From [Clostridium] clostridioforme AGR2157 (GTDB taxonomy: Bacteria; Bacillota; Clostridia; Lachnospirales; Lachnospiraceae): 64,000 bases of DNA. The DNA lies in contig NZ_AUJR01000006.1 of NCBI RefSeq assembly GCF_000424325.1, positions 1-64,000 on the forward strand. Direction: 5' to 3'. This document shows, one piece after another, positions 25,374 to 32,124 of this stretch; position 1 is the stretch's first letter; each line of letters opens with the position of its first letter. The notes below the pieces were generated by a model. The model made no database searches and was not told the DNA's origin. It saw only the letters and a program-made list of their open reading frames with translations. A program made the position numbers and the translations under genes.

Positions 25374-25973
25374 ATGGGACACAGAATTATATTTGCAACG
25401 GGCAATGAGGGAAAGATGCGGGAGATACGCCTTATACTGGCTGATTTGGGGCTTCCCATACTTTCCATGAAGGAAGCGGGCGCTGAACCGGAAATCGTGG
25501 AGGACGGTTCCGCCTTTGGGGAGAATGCCGAGATTAAGGCAAGGGCTGTGTGGAATCTGACCGGGGATATTGTACTGGCGGATGACTCCGGCCTGGAGGT
25601 GGATTATATCGGCGGGGAGCCCGGTATCTACTCTGCCCGGTATCTGGGCGAGGATACGCCCTATGAGGTTAAGAACCGGAGTATTATAGAGCGTCTTAAG
25701 GAGGCCAGGGGCCGGGAGCGCAGCGCCCGGTTTGTGTGCAACATCGCGGCCATTCTGCCGGACGGCCGGGTACTCCACACAGAGGCTGTGATGGAGGGGC
25801 TTATCGCCGGGGAGCCGGCTGGAAAGGGTGGTTTTGGGTATGACCCCATTCTCTATCTGCCTCAGTTCGGCAAGACATCCGCTGAAATCACCATGGAGCA
25901 GAAGAATGAAATCAGCCACAGGGGGAAGGCATTAAGGGCCATGAAGGAAGCCCTGGAAGGTGTGCTTAAGTAA
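25374..25973 (+). CDS. rdgB: XTP/dITP diphosphatase (RdgB/HAM1)
   Basis: The 199-residue house-cleaning pyrophosphatase removes ITP, dITP and XTP from nucleotide pools. Motifs: IIFATGNEGKMREIR (substrate loop), VLADDSGLEVDYIGGEPGIYSARYLG (catalytic Asp), EGLIAGEPAGKGGFGYDPILYLP and ISHRGKAL at the end. The start at 25374 gives the canonical N-terminus; GAGGG lies 8 bases upstream. The next gene, a phosphodiesterase, begins 19 bases later, an arrangement common in Clostridia. Confidence 0.95.
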   Translation: MGHRIIFATGNEGKMREIRLILADLGLPILSMKEAGAEPEIVEDGSAFGENAEIKARAVWNLTGDIVLADDSGLEVDYIGGEPGIYSARYLGEDTPYEVKNRSIIERLKEARGRERSARFVCNIAAILPDGRVLHTEAVMEGLIAGEPAGKGGFGYDPILYLPQFGKTSAEITMEQKNEISHRGKALRAMKEALEGVLK

Positions 25974-25992
25974 GAGACGGAGAGGACGAAGG

Positions 25993-26493
25993 ATGAGGAT
26001 ATTAATTGTCAGTGACACCCATAGAAGGGATGAAAATCTAAAAGAGGTGATCCGGCGCACCGGACCGCTTGATATGATGATTCATTTGGGAGACGCAGAG
26101 GGGAGTGAGCATGCCATTGCCACCTGGGTCAATGAAGACTGCGATTTAGAGATGATTTTGGGGAACAATGACTTTTTCTCATGTTTAGACAAAGAGAAGG
26201 AACTGATGATTGGAAGGTATAAGACCCTTCTGACCCATGGACACTACTATAATGTCTCTGTGGGGGCAGAGTACCTGAAACAGGAGGCCAGAGCCAGAGG
26301 CTTTGACATCGTCATGTTCGGGCATACCCACAGGCCCTTCTACGAGGTGGAGAAAAAGGAAGGGGATAAGGATTTGATTATGCTGAATCCGGGAAGTCTG
26401 TCCTATCCCCGCCAGGACGGACATAAGCCCTCTTTCATGCTCATGGAAATTGACAAAGAGGGAGAGGCTCATTTTTCGCTGAATTTTCTGTAG
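25993..26493 (+). CDS. MJ0936/YfcE-family phosphodiesterase
   Basis: The 166-residue metallophosphoesterase has IVSDTHRRDEN, IHLGDAEGSE, ILGNNDFFS, LLTHGHYYN and MFGHTHRPFY motifs. It is usually found directly after rdgB. The start at 25993 (MRILIVSDTH) fits the family; an upstream ATG overlapping rdgB lacks a site. The physiological phosphodiester is unknown. Confidence 0.92.
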   Translation: MRILIVSDTHRRDENLKEVIRRTGPLDMMIHLGDAEGSEHAIATWVNEDCDLEMILGNNDFFSCLDKEKELMIGRYKTLLTHGHYYNVSVGAEYLKQEARARGFDIVMFGHTHRPFYEVEKKEGDKDLIMLNPGSLSYPRQDGHKPSFMLMEIDKEGEAHFSLNFL

Positions 26494-26501
26494 GATTTTT
26501 G

Positions 26502-26530
26502 TTGACATTTGTGTAGGCATAGTATATAAT
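26502..26530 (+). promoter_or_regulatory. promoter of the tRNA-Pro/tRNA-Gly unit
   Basis: TTGACA (26502-26507), a 17-base spacer and TATAAT (26525-26530), about 45 bases before tRNA-Pro. Confidence 0.85.
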
Positions 26531-26582
26531 AATCCTTGCGTCGAGAGACGGGATTGGATGACAGGTTATACTATGCCGATGC

Positions 26583-26657
26583 CGGGGTGTGGCTCAGCTT
26601 GGCTAGAGCGCCTGGTTTGGGACCAGGAGGTCGCAGGTTCGAATCCTGTCACCCCGA
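26583..26657 (+). tRNA. tRNA-Pro (TGG)
   Basis: A 75-base cloverleaf: acceptor CGGGGTG/CACCCCG, D arm GCTC/GAGC, anticodon stem CCTGG/CCAGG with loop TTTGGGA (anticodon TGG), T arm GCAGG/CCTGT with TTCGAAT, discriminator A. CCA is not encoded. Confidence 0.95.
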
Positions 26658-26677
26658 TTAAATAGATTGATTCATAT

Positions 26678-26748
26678 GCAGGTGTAGTTCAATGGTAGAA
26701 CACTAGCCTTCCAAGCTAGATACGTGGGTTCGATTCCCATCACCTGCT
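26678..26748 (+). tRNA. tRNA-Gly (TCC)
   Basis: A 71-base cloverleaf: acceptor GCAGGTG/CACCTGC, anticodon stem CTAGC/GCTAG with loop CTTCCAA (anticodon TCC), T arm GTGGG/CCCAT with TTCGATT, discriminator T. It is transcribed with tRNA-Pro and immediately precedes the foreign-looking choline island. Confidence 0.95.
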
Positions 26749-26763
26749 CTCTTTTTTTGTCAG

Positions 26764-26795
26764 GGAAGCCTTTTTGCATTGGGGCTTCCTTTTTT
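26764..26795 (+). terminator. terminator of the tRNA unit
   Basis: GGAAGCC pairs with GGCTTCC around an 12-base T-rich loop, followed by TTTTTT. Confidence 0.85.
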
Positions 26796-26845
26796 GCGCT
26801 TTTCTTTTTGTGCTTTCCTTTTTGCGCTGCCCTTTTTACGCTTTC
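26788..26845 (+). repeat. four 14-16 bp tandem copies of CTTTTTGCGCTTTC
   Basis: Four consecutive imperfect units (26788-26803, 26804-26817, 26818-26831, 26832-26845) start inside the terminator T-tract. The rest of 26846-27025 holds two small hairpins (CGGACAA/TTGTCCG at 26876-26896 and GGAGCAT/ATGCTCC at 26944-26963) and no gene I can support. Confidence 0.65.
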
Positions 26846-27025
26846 CATTCATCTATGTTCTGCAACTGTAGCATGCGGACAAGCTCTGTTTGTCCGTATC
26901 CTTTTTGCAATCTGATTCGTCGAATATTACAGAGTGGAGCATGGGAGCATTTCCTGATGCTCCGCCCTGTCTCCTCTTTTTGCATGGAGCCGAGAACAGG
27001 AAGCAAATTTTGTTTTAAAAAATGG

Positions 27026-27054
27026 TTGAAATGCCAAAAAATATCTGATAGAAT
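27026..27054 (+). promoter_or_regulatory. promoter of the MerR-type regulator gene
   Basis: TTGAAA, a 17-base spacer and TAGAAT, with a 70-base leader before the ATG at 27124. Confidence 0.65.
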
Positions 27055-27123
27055 AGACGAATTCTTAGAAAAAACAGACAAAAGTTGTGGAGCGATGCGG
27101 AAAGGAGAAGGAAATAAGGGGAA

Positions 27124-27963
27124 ATGGAACAGAAGTTTTTTTCAATCGGAGAAGTGAGTAAAATCTGCAATGTCTCGAGAAAGGCATTGCGCTATTATGA
27201 TCAGATCGGGCTGATTTCACCAGACTATATCAACGAGGAGAACGGCTATCGGTATTACAGTGAGGACACTTTACTGTACGTACCGGTGTTGAAGTATTAT
27301 AAACAGATGGGGTTTAAGCTCGAGGAGATGCAGGGGCTTCTCGATGATGTGGATTTTGCAGGAATCAGAAAGTGGTTCCCGGAAAAGATCAGGGAATTGA
27401 TGGAGGAAGGACGCAGGATTCAGGAGAGTCTGATCTCGATTCAGGACTGGTATCAGCTGATTCGGGAGGCACAGATGGTTTTGCGCTACCAGACCTGTGA
27501 GATCTCCGTGAAATATTTTCCGGAGATGGATTTTTGTTACATGGATCAGGAATTTGCATACGATTATCCTCCGGCAGTTATCAACATTTCGTGGACGAAT
27601 TATCTTGAGGCGCATGGGGAGGAGATCACCGGTGCGGTGATCTTGCACTATGATTCGTTCAAGGACAAGATGGAGGGCAGATGCAAAAGCATGCGGATTA
27701 TGCAACAGGCAGTGAGACCGGATGCGCGGAGTCCGATCCAGTTAAAGCGGCGGCGCGGAATGGCGGCATGTGTGTATCACATCGGTCCCCATGAGACGAT
27801 TGACGCGGAGTACGAGAGAATCCGGGAGTGGGCGAGAAAGCGGGGATGTCGTCTCGCAGAGGATTCGTATGAGCGTTTTGTGACGGATTACTGGTCGACG
27901 AAGAAGGCGGAAGAGTTCGTGACGGAGATCATGGTTCCGTTTGAGGAAGAAAACGAAGAATAA
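27124..27963 (+). CDS. MerR-family activator of the choline BMC operon
   Basis: The 279-residue protein has an N-terminal MerR winged helix (FFSIGEVSKICNVSRKALRYYDQIGLISPDYINEENGYRYY), a dimerising coiled coil (about 75-115) and a C-terminal GyrI/BmrR-like effector-binding domain (about 125-275; ACVYHIGPHETIDAEYERIREWA). Such proteins bind a small ligand and activate promoters with an over-long spacer. The next promoter (28190-28221) has just such a spacer, so this is very likely the choline or TMA sensor of the operon. Pro codons are mostly CCG as in the rest of the island. It has its own promoter and terminator. Confidence 0.87.
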   Translation: MEQKFFSIGEVSKICNVSRKALRYYDQIGLISPDYINEENGYRYYSEDTLLYVPVLKYYKQMGFKLEEMQGLLDDVDFAGIRKWFPEKIRELMEEGRRIQESLISIQDWYQLIREAQMVLRYQTCEISVKYFPEMDFCYMDQEFAYDYPPAVINISWTNYLEAHGEEITGAVILHYDSFKDKMEGRCKSMRIMQQAVRPDARSPIQLKRRRGMAACVYHIGPHETIDAEYERIREWARKRGCRLAEDSYERFVTDYWSTKKAEEFVTEIMVPFEEENEE

Positions 27964-28007
27964 CGAAAAATTTTTCAGGCAAAAACCTTCCCCCTAAGGG
28001 AAAGGGC

Positions 28008-28044
28008 AAAGCGGGCAGATCAGGGATGATTTTGTCCGCTTTTT
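28008..28044 (+). terminator. terminator of the MerR-type gene
   Basis: AAAGCGG pairs with CCGCTTT, with an inner ATCA/TGAT pairing, and the T-run continues (TTTTTG). It separates the regulator gene from the structural operon. Confidence 0.75.
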
Positions 28045-28189
28045 GTATTTCTCCGGAAGAGAGGATAAAAATTTTGTTCAAAAGATTGGTGATTCTGCTG
28101 TAAAATTGTTCTTATATTTGTACAAAGTGCAAGAAAATCCGGGGGTGGAGGTAAAAATAAAAGTGTGAAAAAAATATCGAAAAAAGGGG

Positions 28190-28221
28190 TTGACATTCCG
28201 CTTTTGGGAAAGGGATATACT
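28190..28221 (+). promoter_or_regulatory. MerR-type promoter of the choline BMC operon, 20-bp spacer
   Basis: TTGACA (28190-28195) and TATACT (28216-28221) are near consensus but 20 bases apart, which is too long for unaided polymerase and typical of promoters that MerR activators untwist. The spacer contains the dyad TTCC-GCTTTTG-GGAA, a likely operator. The first product begins at 28409, leaving a leader of about 180 bases. Confidence 0.75.
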
Positions 28222-28234
28222 AAGTGTACAGAAA

Positions 28235-28267
28235 AGCATGAGCAAGAAAAATTTTTTTGCGCATGCT
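28235..28267 (+). other. leader hairpin of the BMC operon
   Basis: AGCATG-A-GCAA pairs with TTGC-G-CATGCT around an A/T-rich loop. It sits close to the expected transcript start and may stabilise the 5' end; no T-tract follows. The rest of the leader to 28408 shows no other element I can name. Confidence 0.55.
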
Positions 28268-28408
28268 GCGCGCGCTTTAAATTCAAAATGAGCTCAGAAA
28301 TTAAAGTTCCCAACCGCCCATGATAAATAGTTGGTGAGAAAGATCAGAGAGACACCTGAAAAACAGACAGGAAAAGTTGGGAGAGAAACGGAGAAGGAGA
28401 GAGACAAC

Positions 28409-28693
28409 ATGAAGTATGATGCACTTGGAATGATTGAGACAAAGGGTCTTGTGGCTTCCATCGAGGCAGCCGATGCAATGGTAAAGGCAGCAAACGTAAC
28501 GCTGATCGGAAAAGAGAAGGTCGGTGGCGGACTGATCACTGTTCTGGTGAGAGGTGATGTCGGTGCGGTCAAGGCGGCGACCGATGCAGGTGCCGCTGCT
28601 GCCCAGAGAATCGGTGAGCTGGTATCCGTTCACGTTATCCCGCGTCCGCATGGAGAGGTAGAAACCATCCTTCCTGGTGGAAAAACAGAATAA
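28409..28693 (+). CDS. BMC-H shell hexamer protein (PduA/EutM type), copy 1
   Basis: The 94-residue single-BMC-domain protein forms flat hexagonal tiles of the microcompartment shell. The canonical pattern is [58 protein letters not shown] and HVIPRPH at the end. The pore loop is around residues 36-42 (GKEKVGGG). GAGAAGGAGAG precedes the ATG at 28409. It is about 88 percent identical to the last gene of the operon, so the locus is bracketed by twin shell genes. Confidence 0.95.
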   Translation: MKYDALGMIETKGLVASIEAADAMVKAANVTLIGKEKVGGGLITVLVRGDVGAVKAATDAGAAAAQRIGELVSVHVIPRPHGEVETILPGGKTE

Positions 28694-28732
28694 AAAACAT
28701 CAAAGGAATAACGTCAAAGGAGAAATGAATCG

Positions 28733-29728
28733 ATGAACGGAGGAAACGCATCCGTAGCGGATGCCAAGATGAGACAGGTCAGCAAGAGTTTCCGCAAGAC
28801 GGGACTGATGACCGGAGCACTTTCCGGCCTGACCTATGGAATTTACACCACGCTGGTTATGGTGGCTGGCTATTACGAACCACTTGCCGGAGCGGCTGGC
28901 TTCCTTGCAGCTCCCTATGTGTGTGCAGGTTTGAATGATCTGTTCGCCGGACTCTGGCTGTTGATCTACAACGCCAAGATGGGACGTCTGGCAGAGATCG
29001 GAAGAACCTTAAACACCTTCCCGGGAAAGATGATGCTTCTCGGTGCCTTTCTCGGTGGCCCGATTGCAAACGGAGCTTACCTCGTGGGACTTGCACTTGC
29101 AGGTGCCTACGCAATCCCGATTTCCGCAACCTGTGGTCTGTTTGGAGCCATCTTTGCATGGATCTTCCTGAAGCAGAGACCGACAAAGCGAGTAGTCGCC
29201 GGAATGGTGATCTGTGTGGCTGGCGCAATTGTCATCAACTGGGCGAAACCGGAAGGCGCTCCGAACTTTACACTCGGAATTCTCTGTTCCCTTCTTGCAG
29301 CGATCTGCTGGGGACTTGAGGGAACACTCTCAAGCTACGGCGGAGCCATGGTAGATACCGATGTGGCAACAAACATCCGTGAGCTCTTCTCCGGACTTGT
29401 CAACCTTGTTGTCATCGTTCCGCTTGTCGGCGGTCTGGGACTGCTCGGCGGTACCATGGCAGCCGGAATGCCGATCGTATGGCTTGTAATTTCCGGACTG
29501 AGCGCAGGTGCTTCCTACCTGCTGTGGTATCAGTCAAATGCGACCGTCGGATGTGCAATCGGAATGTCCTTAAATGTCACCTATGCATTCTGGGGAGTTC
29601 TCTTCTGCGTCCTGTTCTTAGGTCAGGCAGTTACCCCGACGATTGTGATCGGATCGATTGTAATCATCGCAGGTGCGATTCTGGTTACGATGAATCCGCT
29701 GGATTTCTTTAAGAAGGAGGAACACTAA
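28733..29728 (+). CDS. EamA/DMT-family transporter of the choline locus
   Basis: The 331-residue protein has ten hydrophobic segments in two EamA repeats (about 20-160 and 175-320), with the motif LGAFLGGPIANGAYLVGLALAGAYAIPISATCG and a repeat-two copy ending SYLLWYQSNATVGCAIGMSLNVTYAFWGVLF. DMT carriers move metabolites or drugs across the cytoplasmic membrane. In this position it could import choline or export trimethylamine or ethanol; the sequence does not say which. It follows the first shell gene by 39 bases and has the island's codon use. Confidence 0.82.
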   Translation: MNGGNASVADAKMRQVSKSFRKTGLMTGALSGLTYGIYTTLVMVAGYYEPLAGAAGFLAAPYVCAGLNDLFAGLWLLIYNAKMGRLAEIGRTLNTFPGKMMLLGAFLGGPIANGAYLVGLALAGAYAIPISATCGLFGAIFAWIFLKQRPTKRVVAGMVICVAGAIVINWAKPEGAPNFTLGILCSLLAAICWGLEGTLSSYGGAMVDTDVATNIRELFSGLVNLVVIVPLVGGLGLLGGTMAAGMPIVWLVISGLSAGASYLLWYQSNATVGCAIGMSLNVTYAFWGVLFCVLFLGQAVTPTIVIGSIVIIAGAILVTMNPLDFFKKEEH

Positions 29729-29729
29729 G

Positions 29730-30008
29730 ATGCTGCTTCCTGCAAGAATGGCTGTGCTGAATTATTTAAACAAAGTGAAAGATGCAAGCGTAGAAGAGAT
29801 TATGACTGCCATGAAGCCTCAGTACGGCAGAGAGGGCCAGTTTACAAAAAAAATGTATCTGAATCACGCAATGGCATTGGAGGCAAACGGAATGTGCGAT
29901 CTGGCTGGATATGAGCTGGATAAAAACGGACAACTCTTGATGCGCTTTGCGATTAACGAGGCAGGACGGGATGCCGTAAATAAGTATGTGCCTGCAAAGT
30001 TTCGGTAA
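29730..30008 (+). CDS. small winged-helix-like protein of unknown role in the BMC operon
   Basis: The 92-residue protein is cytoplasmic and has no BMC domain. Residues 1-75 (RMAVLNYLNKVKDASVEEIMTAMKPQYGREGQFTKKMYLNHAMALEANGMCDLAGYELD) look like a helical/winged-helix fold, with an EAGRDAVNKYV end as in small DNA-binding or adaptor domains. It begins one base after the stop of the transporter gene, with AAGGAGG inside that gene, so it is tightly coupled to it. I do not recognise the family; it could regulate or assist the transporter. Confidence 0.7.
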   Translation: MLLPARMAVLNYLNKVKDASVEEIMTAMKPQYGREGQFTKKMYLNHAMALEANGMCDLAGYELDKNGQLLMRFAINEAGRDAVNKYVPAKFR

Positions 30009-30061
30009 GAAAGAGAGAACATGAGAGGATGCGGAATCGTTACGAGAAGGAGAATCGGAGA

Positions 30062-30358
30062 ATGAGATATTACGGTGAAGAAGCCCTCGGTCTTGTGGAA
30101 ACCCTCGGTCTGGTTCCGGCGATGGAAGCTGCGGATAAGATGCTCAAGGCAGCAGACGTCGAGCTGATTTCCTACGAGAATGTGGGTTCCACCCTTGTCA
30201 CCATCATGGTGAAGGGAGATGTGGCTGCTGTGCGCTCAGCGGTTGAGGCGGGAGCCGAGGCAGCGGCGGCAATCGGAAAGCTGACAGCGAAAAATGTGAT
30301 GCCGAGACCGATCCGTGCAGTTGGTGAGATCGTATCGGTCCACGATATTGATGCGTAA
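30062..30358 (+). CDS. BMC-H shell protein
   Basis: The 98-residue shell hexamer protein has the BMC pattern EALGLVETLGLVPAMEAADKMLKAADVELISYENVGSTLVTIMVKGDVAAVRSAVEAG. It differs from copy 1 in the pore region (SYENVGST instead of GKEKVGGG), which may give a pore of other size or charge. The ATG at 30062 follows AAGGAGAATCGGAGA. It overlaps nothing and is followed after 19 bases by a second variant. Confidence 0.92.
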   Translation: MRYYGEEALGLVETLGLVPAMEAADKMLKAADVELISYENVGSTLVTIMVKGDVAAVRSAVEAGAEAAAAIGKLTAKNVMPRPIRAVGEIVSVHDIDA

Positions 30359-30377
30359 GATGCAGGAGAGAGAATGT

Positions 30378-30686
30378 ATGGAGAGATATGAAGCCATTGG
30401 AATGATTGAAACCTTTGGTCTGGTATTTGTTCTGGAAGCGGCGGATGCGATGTGCAAGGCAGCAGATGTCGAGCTGATCGGTTATGAGAATGTTGCTTCC
30501 GGATACATTTCCGTCATCGTTCAGGGCGATGTCGGAGCGTGCCGTACCGCAGTGGATGCCGGAGCGAAGGCGGTTGAGAATATGGGAGCGGAAGTTTACA
30601 GCTCTGTCGTAATCCCGAGACCGCATCAGGATCTGGGAAAGATTGTGGCACGTTACAGCCTGACGAATCTGCTGCCGGAGGAGTAA
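30378..30686 (+). CDS. BMC-H shell protein
   Basis: This 102-residue BMC-H protein has MERYEAIGMIETFGLVFVLEAADAMCKAADVELIGYENVASGYISVIVQGDVGACRTAVDAGAKAVE. The pore segment is YENVASGY, related to its neighbour upstream, and a short C-terminal tail (ARYSLTNLLPEE) extends past the domain. The start at 30378 follows GCAGGAGAGAG. It is probably a minor shell tile with its own pore chemistry. Confidence 0.92.
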   Translation: MERYEAIGMIETFGLVFVLEAADAMCKAADVELIGYENVASGYISVIVQGDVGACRTAVDAGAKAVENMGAEVYSSVVIPRPHQDLGKIVARYSLTNLLPEE

Positions 30687-30707
30687 AACACGCAGGAGGA
30701 TCGTAAG

Positions 30708-32093
30708 ATGAAATTTGTTGACAGAGACCTAATGGCGGTTCAGGAGGCTCGTGTTCTTATGGAAGAAGCGGGCGAGGCGAGAATTGCACTCGGAACATGG
30801 AAGCAGGAAAAGCTGGATCGGGTTGTCCGTGCGATGATGCAGGCATGTTCCGAGAGAGTGGAAATGCTGGTGCAGATGGCGGTCGGAGAGACCGGTTACG
30901 GAGATGTCTCCGATCAGGTGAAGATATGCCGGTTTCTGATCTCATCGCTTGAAAAGGCGTATGACGGAATGCAGTGCGTGGGGATTCTCGAGAGCTGTGA
31001 GAGTGTGGGCGTTTTGGAAATCGGAGTTCCGCTCGGCGTGATCGCGGTGGCGGTTCCGGCACTCAGCCCGGTATCGGCAGTGATCTTTACCGCACTCACT
31101 GCGGTGAAATCGGGAAATGCGGTTGTGTTTGCCCCGCATCCGAGAGCCGTCGAGACGACGAAGAAGACGGTTCAGATTTTAAGAGAATCGGCGCTTGCCG
31201 AAGGCTTCCCGGACGGAGCGATCTCCTGTATGGAGACATCGGCGAAGGAGGGAGCTCTTGAGCTCTTCACTCATCCGCAGACTTCGCTGATCTTAAACAT
31301 CGGCGAGGAAGCGCTCTATAAGGAGACACCGGCGGGAAAGCCAGTGATCTATGGTGGAATCGTTCCTTCTCCGGTTTTTATCGAGAGAAGCGCAGATGTA
31401 AAGACGGCAGTGACAGACATTGTCGCAGGACGCAGTTTCAACTGCGGAATCGTCTCCGGTTCCGAACAGTATGTCGTTGCAGACAGCCGGATCGCAGAGA
31501 CGGCAAAGAGGGAGATGGTCGCCTGCCAAGCTTACTTTATGAGTGAGGAAGAGGAACGCAAGCTGATCCGACTCCTTGGAATCGGGGAAAAGCAGGGATG
31601 TGCCGAGAAAGAGTACATCGGAAAGAGTGCAGAGTGGCTTGCGGGAAAAGCGGGATTTTCAGTTCCAAAGGGAACGAGAGTGCTTGTGTCCGAGCAGACC
31701 TACATCACGGATTTCAACCCATATGCGAGCGCCCTGCTTTGTCCGGTGATGGTCTTTTATATTGAGAACGACTGGATGCATGCATGTGAAAAGTGTATGG
31801 AACTGCTGATGGGTGAAAATCATGGAAATACGCTGGCGATTCACTCGACCGATGCCGAGGTCATTCGCCAGTTTGCACTGAAAAAACCGGTGGGACGGGT
31901 GCTTGTGAATACCTCATCATCCGCGGGAGCGATGGGAGTGACGACGAATCTCTTCCCGTCAGCGGTACTCGGAAGCCTGAGTGCCGGAATGGGAATCACC
32001 GCAGAGAATGTTTCACCGATGAATCTGATTTACCGGAGAAAGGCGGCCTTCGGGGTGCGCAGTTTCCAGAAGATGATGGAACAGCACAGATAA
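30708..32093 (+). CDS. degenerate aldehyde dehydrogenase paralogue (probable pseudoenzyme)
   Basis: The 461-residue protein aligns end to end with the operon's second aldehyde dehydrogenase (41290-42942), but the position of that enzyme's catalytic Cys251 (NGTICASEQ) is Ser250 here (CGIVSGSEQ). The oxyanion Asn120 (PSTNPTS) is Ser120 here (PALSPVS), and the GVGAGN cofactor segment reads YGGIVP. It should therefore not oxidise aldehydes by the normal thioester route. The N-terminal helix ([21 protein letters not shown]) matches the cargo-targeting helix of the active enzyme, so it may serve as a scaffold or regulatory partner in the compartment. The reading frame is intact and island-typical, which argues for selection. 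Confidence 0.85.
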   Translation: MKFVDRDLMAVQEARVLMEEAGEARIALGTWKQEKLDRVVRAMMQACSERVEMLVQMAVGETGYGDVSDQVKICRFLISSLEKAYDGMQCVGILESCESVGVLEIGVPLGVIAVAVPALSPVSAVIFTALTAVKSGNAVVFAPHPRAVETTKKTVQILRESALAEGFPDGAISCMETSAKEGALELFTHPQTSLILNIGEEALYKETPAGKPVIYGGIVPSPVFIERSADVKTAVTDIVAGRSFNCGIVSGSEQYVVADSRIAETAKREMVACQAYFMSEEEERKLIRLLGIGEKQGCAEKEYIGKSAEWLAGKAGFSVPKGTRVLVSEQTYITDFNPYASALLCPVMVFYIENDWMHACEKCMELLMGENHGNTLAIHSTDAEVIRQFALKKPVGRVLVNTSSSAGAMGVTTNLFPSAVLGSLSAGMGITAENVSPMNLIYRRKAAFGVRSFQKMMEQHR

Positions 32094-32124
32094 TGCTGTT
32101 CTGGAAAGAAAGAGAGGAACCATT

